Assembly: GCA_963851405.1 (NCBI GenBank)
Contig: CAWKPB010000007.1
Coordinates: 124,001-188,000 of the forward strand
From: JANPBY01 sp963851405
Lineage (GTDB): Bacteria > Actinomycetota > Actinomycetes > DATJPE01
Direction of reading: 5' to 3'
Length of the DNA stretch: 64,000 bases
This document shows, in pieces, positions 52,101-60,532 of this stretch. The notes under the pieces are model-generated. The model was not told where the DNA came from, did no database searches, and was given only the letters and a program-made list of their open reading frames with translations. Both the position numbers and the translations under genes were made by a program. The stretch's first letter is position 1. Each line of letters opens with the position of its first letter.

Positions 52101-52106
52101 TAGGCT
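52101..52106 (+). promoter_or_regulatory. Candidate -10 element for the DUF6325 operon
   Basis: TAGGCT lies about 55 bases before ATG 52161, in the divergent gap. It differs from the leaderless sites, as an AGAGGA ribosome site precedes the start here. Confidence 0.33.
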
Positions 52107-52160
52107 CGGGTCCTGGCTTCCTGAGCATCCTGGCTTGTTGAGCGCTGAGAGGATCTATCC

Positions 52161-52601
52161 ATGAGTGACGAGCTTGAGGTCGGACCGGTCGACTACCTGG
52201 TAGTCGAATTCCCCGGCAGCAAAATGACGGGGGAGGGCCTCCCGATCCTCCTCGACCTGGTTGAGCGCGGAGTGATTCGCATCCTCGACTTGGTGTTCGT
52301 CCAGAAGGCGCTGGATGGCACGGTCAGCGGGTTGGTGATCGCCGATCTGGACGGGGACGGCGTAAACGACCTCGTGGTCTTCGAGCGATTTGCCTCCGGA
52401 ATCCTCGAAGAGGACGACATCGCCGATGCGGCGAACGCGGTCGAGCCCGGCAATGCTGCGGGGATCCTGGTGTACGAAAACACGTGGGCAGCCCCTTTCG
52501 CGGCCGCCTTGCGTCGTTCCGGGGCGGAACTGGTCGCCAGCGGACGGATTCCGGTTGCCGATGTGATCGCCGCACTTGACGCTGCTGACGCTCGAGACTG
52601 A
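52161..52601 (+). CDS. DUF6325 family protein
   Basis: 146 residues with a GAGAGGA ribosome site. It starts DELEVGPVDYLVVEFPGSKM, the hallmark of DUF6325, and has a membrane-proximal, glycine- and acid-rich body (LEEDDIADAANAV). Small proteins like this often neighbour SHOCT-domain proteins in actinobacteria, as here. Function unknown; the sequence suggests a soluble alpha/beta protein that may line a membrane. Confidence 0.87.
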   Translation: MSDELEVGPVDYLVVEFPGSKMTGEGLPILLDLVERGVIRILDLVFVQKALDGTVSGLVIADLDGDGVNDLVVFERFASGILEEDDIADAANAVEPGNAAGILVYENTWAAPFAAALRRSGAELVASGRIPVADVIAALDAADARD

Positions 52602-52674
52602 GCCAGCGGTCACAGGCGGCGTCCCGCCACCTCTCGACCCCACCTCTCGACCCACCACCGAAGGGACACACCCC

Positions 52675-52971
52675 ATGCCAGGACTTATCCGTGGCGTTGC
52701 TCGTACCGCGGTCATCGCAGGTACCGCCTCGACTGTGGCCGGACGCGTCAATCACCGCCAGCAGCAGAAGTGGGCCGGTGAAGGGCAGCCAGCTCAGCCA
52801 GCTCAGCCGCAGTACGCAGCCCCCCCGCCTCAGTACGTCGAACCTGCGGCAGCGCCCGAACCGCAGGAAGACCCGATGGAACGGCTGAAGAAGTTGGCTG
52901 AGCTGCGCGATGCCGGCATTCTCACCGAGGAAGAGTTCAGCGCGGAGAAGGCGAAGATCCTTAACGGCTGA
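52675..52971 (+). CDS. SHOCT domain protein
   Basis: 98 residues from ATG 52675 (MPGLIRGVARTAVIAG). The N-terminal part is a short glycine/alanine-rich, potentially membrane-inserting stretch; the middle is Gln/Pro-rich (PAQPAQPQYAA); the C-terminus is the SHOCT motif (ERLKKLAELRDAGILTEEEF). It follows DUF6325 in the same direction by 73 bases and ends immediately beside the convergent methyltransferase stop. SHOCT is a short oligomerisation-like helix pair. Confidence 0.86.
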   Translation: MPGLIRGVARTAVIAGTASTVAGRVNHRQQQKWAGEGQPAQPAQPQYAAPPPQYVEPAAAPEPQEDPMERLKKLAELRDAGILTEEEFSAEKAKILNG

Positions 52972-53742
52972 CTAGAGACTGGGGCGCAGCCGGGCGACCC
53001 AGAGCTCCTCGGACGGCCAGCGCGCAGCCCACTCGGCGGACACGATCACGTAATAGATGTGGTCAGTCGCGTCCGGCGGTGCGTAGAGCTCGTGCATGGC
53101 GTCCACGGTGAATCCCGCGGAGGTCAGCAGGTTGATCCACGCCCCGGGTGAGAGATGGTGCTCGACGCCGCCCCCCGGCCATCGGACAGTCTCGACGTCC
53201 CGGGAGCCGCGGAGCAGTCGATCGGCGGCCACGCCGCCCTCGGCCGGGACGCACAGCGCGCTGAGCAGGCTGTTGGTGAGGAACACGAGCCGCCCACCGG
53301 GTCGGAGTACTCGGGCCGATTCGTGGAGCCATCTGCGCGGGTCGGCCCATGCGGCGGCGCCATGCTCGCTGACGACGAGGTCGAATGAATCGCTGGCCAG
53401 CGGGAGGGCGTCGGCATCGCCTTGGATCAGCGGGAACTCGGGTCCCACTGACTCGGAGCATCGACGAGCGGTCCGCAACTGGTCCTCGCTGAGATCGATC
53501 GCCACCACTCGCGCGCCGCGCCGAGCGATTCGTGCCGCGACGTACGCCGTGCCGCAGGCCAGGTCCAGGACGTCCAGCCCGGCCACATCGCCGAACGCGT
53601 GCAGGTCCTCATCCGCAGTCTGAAACAGGCCCCAGGTCATTCGGTTATCCCGCCAGGCCTGCTCGGCCACTCCATCGGTGTGCGCGAGGTTGACGTCCCG
53701 CCACAGCGCCCGGTTCTGCGCGCGGTCGGCCGATGAGCTCAC
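52972..53742 (-). CDS. Class I SAM-dependent methyltransferase
   Basis: 256 residues from GTG 53742. A Rossmann-like methyltransferase with motif I VLDLACGTAYVA, motif II VVAIDLSEDQL and the motif IV-like FDLVVSEHGAA; the C-terminal half has PGAWINLLTSAGF. It should methylate a small molecule; the substrate is unknown. TACGCT lies six bases before the GTG on the minus strand, so a TTG eight codons upstream (53766) is less likely. The stop abuts the SHOCT gene. Confidence 0.87.
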   Translation of the reverse strand: MSSSADRAQNRALWRDVNLAHTDGVAEQAWRDNRMTWGLFQTADEDLHAFGDVAGLDVLDLACGTAYVAARIARRGARVVAIDLSEDQLRTARRCSESVGPEFPLIQGDADALPLASDSFDLVVSEHGAAAWADPRRWLHESARVLRPGGRLVFLTNSLLSALCVPAEGGVAADRLLRGSRDVETVRWPGGGVEHHLSPGAWINLLTSAGFTVDAMHELYAPPDATDHIYYVIVSAEWAARWPSEELWVARLRPSL

Positions 53743-53748
53743 TCGCTG

Positions 53749-53754
53749 AGCGTA
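53749..53754 (-). promoter_or_regulatory. Leaderless-type -10 element for the methyltransferase gene
   Basis: Reads TACGCT on the minus strand and ends 6 bases before GTG 53742; it decides between two possible starts. Confidence 0.48.
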
Positions 53755-53822
53755 CGGCCGGGCCAAACGCCCGCCACGCGGCAGCCTGGGCCTGCAGACG
53801 GTGAAGTAGGAGGCACACTTCA

Positions 53823-55112
53823 GTGATGGTGATGCGACGGTGGCCCGCCATCGCCGCGGTGCTGGCCGTGGGCGGAGGTTCTCTCGCGTGGGCCCCCCCG
53901 TCCACGGCGGTTCAGGCGCCAGGCCCTGGGCCGTCCGGGGCAGTCGCGAGCGCCAACTTCGATGATCGGATCGCGCGTCTACTCAGTCAACGGGTGCGCA
54001 ACCCACGACTGGGCGGCGACGTTTCCGTCCGCGTGCTATCGCCGTTCAGCACGCGTGTGATCTTCGCAGCGCAGCCAAAGCAAGCGCAGCTGCCGGCGTC
54101 GAACATGAAGCTGGTCACGGCGCTCGGGGCTCTGACTGTGCTCGGCCAAGGGCGCCAGTTGGCCACGCGGGTGGCCCTTCGGGACAAGGGCTCGGGCGTT
54201 GTTTTGGTCGGCGGCGGTGATCCGTTGTTGACGGGCAGCGACTTGGACGCCCTGGCGCGCGAGACCATGGCTGCCCTGACCTCCCAAACTGGGGGCAAGC
54301 GCCCCAGCAAGGTTCGGGTCTTCCTCAACGACCGTCTGTTCAACGACTCGTCCAGAGCTCCGGGGTGGCGTCCGGACTACGTCCCGGGCGAAGTGACCTT
54401 TGTTCGCGCCCTGGGGCGCCGGGGGGTCCGGGTGGTGGACACGGGGCGCGAAGCGGGGTTGTACTTCGCGGCTCGGCTTCGGGCCAAGGGCGTCGCCGTC
54501 AACTTTCGGGGTCGTGGGGCTGGCGGGCTCGGCCCGATCCTCGCGGCCCGAAGTCACTCGGTCGCTGCAGCAGTCCAGGTGATGCTGCGCGACAGCGATA
54601 ACCAGGTCGCGGAGGTGCTATTCCGGCAGGTCGCCCTCGGTCGCGGTCGGGCACCGACGTGGACCGGAGCGAGGAAGGCGGCCGAAGACACCCTGGATGA
54701 TCGCGGGATCAGTCGTGGGGGAGTGACCATCCGCGACGGTTCGGGACTCAGCCGCTCGGACCGGCTCAGCGCGCTCGCTACCTCCCAACTCCTCGCCGTC
54801 GTCCAGGGCCGATCGGAGCCCTCCCTGCGCGGGATGCTGGGCTGGCTTCCGGTGGCAGGGCGCACCGGGACGCTGGCCCCGTATGCCGCTCGCTACGTCA
54901 CCTGGCCCACCCGGTGTGCCGCCGGGAAGGTGCACGCGAAGACGGGCACTCTGACGGGCGCACTTGCGCTGTCCGGCGTGGCTGAGGGCCGTGATGGTCG
55001 TACCCGGGTCTTCTCGATCCTCGTCAACCACCCACCAACCGGAAGGTACGGCGTACTCGCTGTCCGACGCGCGATGGATGAGCTGGCGACCACGATCACC
55101 GGGTGTTGGTAG
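53823..55112 (+). CDS. D-alanyl-D-alanine carboxypeptidase/endopeptidase, PBP4 (DacB) family
   Basis: 429 residues from GTG 53823, with AGGAGG nine bases upstream. A signal peptide (about 1-33) leads to the S13 peptidase: S93-x-x-K96 in LPASNMKLVTA, the SDN motif and KTG in HAKTGTLTG. These give a low-molecular-mass PBP that trims or cleaves peptide stems in the wall. An internal inserted domain (about 120-270) is present, as in PBP4. It converges on the inhibitor gene. Confidence 0.94.
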   Translation: MMVMRRWPAIAAVLAVGGGSLAWAPPSTAVQAPGPGPSGAVASANFDDRIARLLSQRVRNPRLGGDVSVRVLSPFSTRVIFAAQPKQAQLPASNMKLVTALGALTVLGQGRQLATRVALRDKGSGVVLVGGGDPLLTGSDLDALARETMAALTSQTGGKRPSKVRVFLNDRLFNDSSRAPGWRPDYVPGEVTFVRALGRRGVRVVDTGREAGLYFAARLRAKGVAVNFRGRGAGGLGPILAARSHSVAAAVQVMLRDSDNQVAEVLFRQVALGRGRAPTWTGARKAAEDTLDDRGISRGGVTIRDGSGLSRSDRLSALATSQLLAVVQGRSEPSLRGMLGWLPVAGRTGTLAPYAARYVTWPTRCAAGKVHAKTGTLTGALALSGVAEGRDGRTRVFSILVNHPPTGRYGVLAVRRAMDELATTITGCW

Positions 55113-55118
55113 CAGGCC

Positions 55119-55586
55119 CTAGAGAACGCCGCCGGGAATGACGAGCACGGGAGCGATCGCGTCCCAGCGTGCAATCTCGCACCCGTTGCTTCGCGAGTAG
55201 TCCGCGCTCACCGCTTGGCCGTTGTAGTTCCCCTGAATCGACGCGGTCTGATCGCCCCCATATATCTCGGTGCAGGCGACAGTCGGGGGAACCGGGGCGA
55301 AGGGATCGGCCGCTGCGGCCAGGGCGGCACACGCGGCATCCGGATCAGGATGGGTGCCACCCGCCGGTTCGCACGTGAGGGTCCACGCGTCGGCCGGCGC
55401 GTCCGCAGAGGCCTGGGCGGTCACCGTGAGCGAGGTCGTTCCGCTCCCGCCGGATGCGGGACTGCTGGGAGCTGTGCCGGTCGACCCGGTGCTTGCGCAT
55501 CCGGCGACGCTCATCGCGAGGATGGCCAGGCCAAGGACCGCACCGCGGGCTCCCCAGTCCTTGAGCCGGGCTGATGGCTGATTCAT
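55119..55586 (-). CDS. Subtilisin inhibitor-like lipoprotein (SSI family)
   Basis: 155 residues from ATG 55586, with a GAGGAG ribosome site. A lipoprotein signal with lipobox VAGC (Cys30) is followed by a Ser/Gly/Thr-rich spacer and the SSI fold: LTCEPAGGTHPDPDAACAAL, the reactive-region disulfide pair, GNYNGQAVSADYSRSNGCE and the final strand. SSI proteins inhibit subtilisin-like proteases and are usually soluble secreted proteins. A membrane-tethered form is unusual. No subtilase gene is in the window. Confidence 0.9.
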   Translation of the reverse strand: MNQPSARLKDWGARGAVLGLAILAMSVAGCASTGSTGTAPSSPASGGSGTTSLTVTAQASADAPADAWTLTCEPAGGTHPDPDAACAALAAAADPFAPVPPTVACTEIYGGDQTASIQGNYNGQAVSADYSRSNGCEIARWDAIAPVLVIPGGVL

Positions 55587-55694
55587 GAACCGTTCGACTC
55601 CTCGCGCCATGGCGCGGTTCCCCTTCTCGCGCGTGTTCACCCAAGCAGGCAACCGAACCTATGGCCACCTTCGAGTCTGGGCATGGCAGCGCCG

Positions 55695-55700
55695 TACGGT
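55695..55700 (+). promoter_or_regulatory. Leaderless-type -10 element for the SURF1 gene
   Basis: TACGGT ends 7 bases before ATG 55708. Confidence 0.5.
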
Positions 55701-55707
55701 GACCGAC

Positions 55708-56505
55708 ATGGCCTCTGCGACCAGTCAGCACACGTCGCCGTGGCGGGCCGGGCGTTGGTGGGCGACGACGGTGATTGCTGCGGCCGCCATCGTCGTCTGC
55801 GTGTTGCTGGGAGCCTGGCAGTTCGACCGCGCTCAGACGCGAAACGTCGCGGATGAGCCTCGTGATCCGATGGCGCGGGCCGTCGTGCCGCTGGCGAACG
55901 CAGTTCCCGAAGGGGGACGCGTCTTCCCGGGGACGCAGCCCCGCGCGGTAGTGGTGTCGGGCCGGTATGTGCCCGCTGATCAGGTGGAGGTGCCCGGACG
56001 GCAGCAGCAAGGGGTTGACGCCACCTACGTGGTGACCCCGCTCCTGACCACGGGAGGACCAGCCGTACTGGTCCTTCGTGGATGGGTACCCGCAGGGACG
56101 TTCGTTCCCCCACCAACAGATGAGATGGTCACCGTGACCGGGTGGCTCGTGCCGTCGGAGCCTCTGGACGCCGGCACGATCGAACAGCTCGAGCTCTCCA
56201 GCGGACAGCTGGCCACCGTGACCAGTGCGCGCATCGCGAGCGCGGTTCGGTATCCCTTGGTGGATGGGTACGTCGGACTGGTGGAGCAGTCACCGCCGCA
56301 GGACCAGCCCGCCGCTGCGCAGGTGACCCCAGTCGAGGTGCCGTTGCTCGCGGCGCCGGTCCGGTGGTCGTTGGTGAGTTTGGGCTATGCCATGCAGTGG
56401 TGGGTCTTTGCGCTCATCGGTCTGGTCATGTGGGTTCAGGCCCTACGCCTGGAGCGCCGTCGGGAGGCGAGCACTCAAAGCGAGGCGTCCCCGCCTGTTG
56501 GCTGA
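55708..56505 (+). CDS. SURF1 family cytochrome oxidase assembly protein
   Basis: 265 residues from ATG 55708. Two membrane helices at the ends (about 18-37 and 226-245) bracket a periplasm-type domain. Conserved features are LGAWQFDRAQTR near the N-terminus and VLRGWVPAG in the domain. In aerobic bacteria SURF1 helps insert heme into the cytochrome aa3-type oxidase. An upstream frame with no family match was ignored. The 3-prime end overlaps the convergent DUF3817 gene by 31 bases. Confidence 0.9.
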   Translation: MASATSQHTSPWRAGRWWATTVIAAAAIVVCVLLGAWQFDRAQTRNVADEPRDPMARAVVPLANAVPEGGRVFPGTQPRAVVVSGRYVPADQVEVPGRQQQGVDATYVVTPLLTTGGPAVLVLRGWVPAGTFVPPPTDEMVTVTGWLVPSEPLDAGTIEQLELSSGQLATVTSARIASAVRYPLVDGYVGLVEQSPPQDQPAAAQVTPVEVPLLAAPVRWSLVSLGYAMQWWVFALIGLVMWVQALRLERRREASTQSEASPPVG

Positions 56506-56822
56506 CCGTCGGCCACCATCGCCCGCTCGGTCTGCTCGGTCCGGCGCACGCGGGGCTCCACGAAGAAGACGGCGAGCGGAACGGTCCCCGCGAGGGCAAC
56601 GCCGAGGATCTTGAGCACCGGCCACTGTGCGATGAACCCGAGGGCGACCACGAGCACGACGTAGACCATGAACAAGAAGCCGTGGGCGGTGCCAACCACG
56701 GCGTTGACTTCTGGGTGGTCGAAGCCGTACTTCAAAGGCATGCCGATGAAGACCAGGACAACGAGGATCACGCCAGTGACATAGGACATCACCTGGTAGG
56801 ACACGAACAGTTTCTGGCGCAC
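56475..56822 (-). CDS. DUF3817 membrane protein
   Basis: 115 residues from GTG 56822 with an AGGAG ribosome site. Three membrane helices (about 8-27, 38-60 and 64-82) and the conserved core HPEVNAVVGTAHGFLFMVYVV, with a histidine in the second helix, match the DUF3817 family. It is often near SURF1 or oxidase assembly genes and may serve in respiration or transport. Its C-terminal tail overlaps the SURF1 gene. Confidence 0.9.
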   Translation of the reverse strand: MRQKLFVSYQVMSYVTGVILVVLVFIGMPLKYGFDHPEVNAVVGTAHGFLFMVYVVLVVALGFIAQWPVLKILGVALAGTVPLAVFFVEPRVRRTEQTERAMVADGQPTGGDASL

Positions 56823-56874
56823 GTGCGGCTCCTGCGTGAATCGACGTGTTGTCGAGTATCGGGGTGGAGCGGGT

Positions 56875-57480
56875 TCAGGCTTCGGGTGGGGCAGCGGCGG
56901 GGTTCGAGAGCTCGTTGCGGAGTCGAGCCAGGTCCTTCTCGGTGTCGATGTCGTCGGCAGCGCGCCAGGCGTCGGGAAGCACCGCTGGCTCGGTGCCATC
57001 CAGCACTGCGGCGAGCGCTCGCCCGCCGGTCGGCGCAAGATCCTCGAGTCGTGCGGCAAGCAACGGCCTGCGCCAGGCGGAAAGCAGCGGCTGACGTCGA
57101 CTCGACGCGTCCTCGATCACGGCCAGGCCGGGGCCCGGATCACCAAGAGCCGCAAGGAGCGCCGGAATCGCCAGGCCGGCACGGGGCATGTCGCCCCCGA
57201 TCAGTACGACGTCAGGGATCGTTGCCGCGACCAGCCGAAGACCCGCCTCGACGGCGGCCAGCGGCCCGGCGTACGGGGGGTCCTCACGCGTCCACTGCAC
57301 GGCTCGGCGGGTCGGGATTGCCTCGCCGATGCAGACGACGGCTGCTTGGTGAGGCAATCCATCCACAGTGAGGTCCAGCAGGTGGCTGTCTGCCACCGAC
57401 GTCGAGGCCTTGTCACGGCCGAGCCGTCGGGACCGCCCGCCGGTCAGCACCAGGACCGCGAGCGACGGTTCCGGACTCAT
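56875..57480 (-). CDS. mobA: Molybdenum cofactor guanylyltransferase-like protein
   Basis: 201 residues. It is an NTP-transferase Rossmann fold with the nucleotide motif LTGGRSRRLGRDKAS, the metal-binding GGDMPRAG and C-terminal WRAADDIDTEKDL with the conserved D-IDT-DL pattern of MobA. It should attach GMP to molybdopterin. Short MobA-like proteins of actinobacteria can also serve other nucleotide transfers. Its ATG overlaps the stop of the decarboxylase (ATGA). No molybdoenzyme is in view. Confidence 0.86.
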   Translation of the reverse strand: MSPEPSLAVLVLTGGRSRRLGRDKASTSVADSHLLDLTVDGLPHQAAVVCIGEAIPTRRAVQWTREDPPYAGPLAAVEAGLRLVAATIPDVVLIGGDMPRAGLAIPALLAALGDPGPGLAVIEDASSRRQPLLSAWRRPLLAARLEDLAPTGGRALAAVLDGTEPAVLPDAWRAADDIDTEKDLARLRNELSNPAAAPPEA

Positions 57481-58886
57481 CCGCCCGCCAAGGCAGCTGC
57501 AGCGCTGCTCTCGACTCGAGCATGCAATCGGTCGACCCAGTCCTCGTGCTCGGGCTTCATCAGGGCGCTGCGCAGGATGCGACCGGACTCGACGTCCGCC
57601 CGGATCGACGGCTTACGGACAGCAATCGCATCGCGCGTCACCCCCAAGGTGGCTAGGAAGATCGGATCGTCGGTCGTCATCAGCTCGTCCATGACGTGGC
57701 TGCTGGCGGTGTCAATGACCGACAGCGTGTCCGCGCGTGGGAAGTACGCGACGATGTCGAGTTCGGGACGCTGATAGAGACCCAAGACGTCGCTGGCTTC
57801 GATGAGGTCGGCCCAGCGTCGAGCCGCGCGCAGCCCTGGGCGTAGCACGGCGCCCAGCCCCTCCGTGCTGAGCGGGAGGACGCGAAACGTCGTCCACAAC
57901 GCGGCGGCTGCGGCGCCGGCTCGAGAGCACTCGATAGAGATCTCGCCGAGATGCAGGTCCGCGGAGGTGAAGTACGTGTACGGGGAGTCGTGCGCGTAGA
58001 AGCGGCCAACTGCCGGGTCGGCAAACAGCACCGCTCCGCAGCCGTACGGCTGGAGGCCGTGCTTGTGCGGGTCGACGACGATCGAATCGGCTAGGGCGAC
58101 CGCCTCGAACGGCTCGCGTGCGACGGCACCGACCATGGTGTCTGCCGGTGGCTGGCTCGCTACGTCCGCGACAAGCCGAAAGAACCCCCCGTACGCGGCG
58201 TCGACATGGATCCGACACCCGTATTGGCGCGCCAGCGGGACAATTTCGTGGATCGGGTCGATCGCCCCGATTGAGGTCGTGCCCAACGTGGCAACGACGG
58301 TTCCGATCGTGCCCGTCCGGAGGACCTCTTCGAGGGCGTCGAGGTCCATTCGGCCACCGGCGTCGACGGGCACGGCCTCGCCGGGGACGCCGAGCAAGCC
58401 GCACATCCTGCTGTGGGTGTAGTGGGCGTCGGCCGACCAAACGACGCCTCGATCCGGGTGGCTCTCGCGAGCCACGAACAGCGCCTCGAGGTTGGCGATG
58501 GTGCCGGAGGACGTCAGGTGCCCCAGGTGGGTGTCGAAGCCGAACATGGTGGCCAGCTGGGCCATCACTTCCAGTTCCAACCCGGCAGTCGCGGGGCCGC
58601 CATCGAGGGCGTGGTTATTGGGGTTGATCAACATCGTCGCGGCGTAGGCTGCCACCGCCACCGGGTGGGGTGGCTTGAGCATCTGGGCGGCGTAGCGGGG
58701 GTGATGGAAAGGGAAGTTGTCCGTGAGCCGCTCCCCGAGCTCGGCCAGGGCTTCGTCCGCAGTCACGCCACCGACGTCGGGCCCGCCGATCAGGCTCGGA
58801 TCGGGCTCGACGGTCCCGTACGACTGCTGCCAGCGCTGAACTGGATCAAGTCCAGCGGCGATCAGGTCTGCAAGGTCGGGGCTCAT
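57477..58886 (-). CDS. PLP-dependent group II decarboxylase (aromatic-amino-acid/tyrosine type)
   Basis: 469 residues. The fold has HPRYAAQMLKPPHPVAV, TSSGTIANLEAL, DAHYTHSRM, VATLGTTSIGAIDP, HVDAAYGGF and the PLP lysine in VVDPHKHGLQPYG (about residue 300). These match the AADC/tyrosine decarboxylase group. It should remove CO2 from an aromatic amino acid or glutamate/aspartate-like substrate. It is divergent from a phenylalanine hydroxylase with 62 bases between, which suggests an aromatic-amine role. The next gene, mobA, overlaps by four bases. Confidence 0.9.
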   Translation of the reverse strand: MSPDLADLIAAGLDPVQRWQQSYGTVEPDPSLIGGPDVGGVTADEALAELGERLTDNFPFHHPRYAAQMLKPPHPVAVAAYAATMLINPNNHALDGGPATAGLELEVMAQLATMFGFDTHLGHLTSSGTIANLEALFVARESHPDRGVVWSADAHYTHSRMCGLLGVPGEAVPVDAGGRMDLDALEEVLRTGTIGTVVATLGTTSIGAIDPIHEIVPLARQYGCRIHVDAAYGGFFRLVADVASQPPADTMVGAVAREPFEAVALADSIVVDPHKHGLQPYGCGAVLFADPAVGRFYAHDSPYTYFTSADLHLGEISIECSRAGAAAAALWTTFRVLPLSTEGLGAVLRPGLRAARRWADLIEASDVLGLYQRPELDIVAYFPRADTLSVIDTASSHVMDELMTTDDPIFLATLGVTRDAIAVRKPSIRADVESGRILRSALMKPEHEDWVDRLHARVESSAAAALAGG

Positions 58887-58948
58887 GGGTTGGAGTCTGC
58901 CCGAAGCCCGAAGGAGCCTGGACGTTACACTTGGCGACAGATCATGCG

Positions 58949-59851
58949 ATGATGTGTCACATGTTCAATGAGGCGCAGTTGTATGCCCCTGTCACGGTCG
59001 GACCCGACGACGCTGTCACCGTTCACCTGGGTGACAACCACCCCGGGGTCGACGACCCTGTCTACCGGCAGCGCCGCAATGACCTCGCCGCCCTCGCGCT
59101 CGACTGGCGGCCGGGGGAGCCGGTGCCCACCGCGCCGTACAGCCAGCAAGAGCACGAGGTCTGGGCCTTGGTGAGCCGAGAGCTCGCCAGCCTGCACGCG
59201 AGACTCGCGTGCCGCGAGGTTCTGGACGGGGCGGCCCTGCTGCGGTTGCCCAACAACCGGGTCCCGCAACTCACCGAGGTCACCGAGGCCCTGTCGCATC
59301 TCACCGGCTTCACCTACGTGCCGGCCGCGGGGCTGGTCGACCTCAGGACCTTCTACGGCTCGCTCGCGGACTCGACGTTCTACTCGACCCAGTACATCCG
59401 TCATCACTCCGTCCCGCTGTACACCCCCGAGCCCGACGTCATTCACGAAGTGGTCGGTCACGCGAACTGCTTGGCCCATCCACGCTTCGCTGCGTTGTAC
59501 CGCTCGGCCGGGGAGGCCGCGCGTCGGGTCGAGTCGGAAGAGGCCCTGGAGTTCGTGTCCAAGGTCTTCTGGTTCTCGTTGGAATTTGGCGTGGTTCGTG
59601 AGCGCGAAGTGGTGAAGGCGTACGGCGCCGGATTGTTGAGCTCCTATGGCGAGATCCAGGAAATCATCCGCGCGCAGTTGCTTCCGCTGGACATCTCCAG
59701 GATGGGTGTCCAGACCTACGACATCACGCATTACCAGCCGCTGCTGTTCTGCGCGGACTCCTTCGATGAGATCGAGGACGTGGTCGGCGCGTTCTTCGAC
59801 TCCGTCGACGACGAGGCTGTGTCAAAGCTGATGTCGGTATCCGCGGTCTGA
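58949..59851 (+). CDS. Phenylalanine 4-monooxygenase (pterin-dependent aromatic amino acid hydroxylase)
   Basis: 300 residues if started at ATG 58949. The iron-ligand triad is visible: His166 and His171 in DVIHEVVGHANCL, and Glu212 in FSLEFGVV, plus FTYVPAAGLVDLRTF. The size fits monomeric bacterial enzymes. It converts phenylalanine to tyrosine with tetrahydrobiopterin. Starts at 58952 or 58961 (MFNEAQLYAPV) are also possible, and the latter matches family N-termini well. A pheA gene lies 24 kb away; it may form an aromatic-amine path with the divergent decarboxylase. Confidence 0.92.
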   Translation: MMCHMFNEAQLYAPVTVGPDDAVTVHLGDNHPGVDDPVYRQRRNDLAALALDWRPGEPVPTAPYSQQEHEVWALVSRELASLHARLACREVLDGAALLRLPNNRVPQLTEVTEALSHLTGFTYVPAAGLVDLRTFYGSLADSTFYSTQYIRHHSVPLYTPEPDVIHEVVGHANCLAHPRFAALYRSAGEAARRVESEEALEFVSKVFWFSLEFGVVREREVVKAYGAGLLSSYGEIQEIIRAQLLPLDISRMGVQTYDITHYQPLLFCADSFDEIEDVVGAFFDSVDDEAVSKLMSVSAV

Positions 59852-59871
59852 CCCTCCGCAGCTGGCCTGGC

Positions 59872-59877
59872 TAGGCT
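59872..59877 (+). promoter_or_regulatory. Leaderless-type -10 element for the 59885 gene
   Basis: TAGGCT ends 7 bases before GTG 59885, with no Shine-Dalgarno. Confidence 0.5.
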
Positions 59878-59884
59878 CCGCGGC

Positions 59885-60472
59885 GTGCGAGGCCGCTATC
59901 GATACCTGCTGAACGACGCGCAGGTCGACGTCGAGGAGACCTTCTCTCATGAGCGCGCGTCGTGGCAGTCGCGGCGAATCGCTGGGGGTGTCCGTCTCGA
60001 GGTCGAAGCCACCGTGGATGGCGCCGGAGTGTTCGACGAGGTGCTGGTCGAGTGGGTGGGGGCTGGCCTCCAGAGGAGTCTGACCGTTTCCCGAAGGGCC
60101 GACGGGTGGTGCTGGGCCTTGGCCGGGCCAACCGGTTCTGAGGAGCTGATCGTTGCGAGCAGCGCGTACTTCTTCCCGCTGTTGCGCTGCTTCCAGGGTC
60201 AGGTCGTCACCACGATCGAAGAGGCGGGTCCAGAAGGGCTGCATGTCGTTGTGCCGGATATCCGGGATCCTTCGGATGGTGATCAACTGCTGCGCCCGCT
60301 TGTCGATCGTCGCGCGGTCACTCGCCGGCCGGACGGGATCTACGAATACCTCGGGGGCTCCTATGACGCCGCCGCGCGCTGCACCATCGGCGCCGACGGA
60401 CTGCTCGATCGCTACACATGGGAGCAACCTGGCGTGGGCAACTGGGACGTCCAGTGTGAACGCCTGACCTAG
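59885..60472 (+). CDS. Conserved-looking hypothetical protein
   Basis: 195 residues from GTG. It is strand-rich with tryptophans (WCWALAGPTGSEE), an acidic pattern HVVVPDIRDPSDGDQLL and a C-terminal YEYLGGSYDAAARCTIGADGLL. There are no membrane helices or signal peptide. I do not recognise a family; the shape resembles lipid- or ligand-binding barrel domains, but this is a guess. It is followed after 60 bases by the tmsA gene on the same strand, which has its own -10. Confidence 0.6.
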   Translation: MRGRYRYLLNDAQVDVEETFSHERASWQSRRIAGGVRLEVEATVDGAGVFDEVLVEWVGAGLQRSLTVSRRADGWCWALAGPTGSEELIVASSAYFFPLLRCFQGQVVTTIEEAGPEGLHVVVPDIRDPSDGDQLLRPLVDRRAVTRRPDGIYEYLGGSYDAAARCTIGADGLLDRYTWEQPGVGNWDVQCERLT

Positions 60473-60518
60473 CCGCTTAGGTCTAGGCGTTCACGTCCTC
60501 GCACGAATGGCAGGTTGT

Positions 60519-60524
60519 TAGCCT
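60519..60524 (+). promoter_or_regulatory. Leaderless-type -10 element for tmsAB
   Basis: TAGCCT ends 8 bases before ATG 60533. The tmsA and tmsB genes overlap and would be read from here. Confidence 0.5.
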
Positions 60525-60532
60525 GACGCCCC

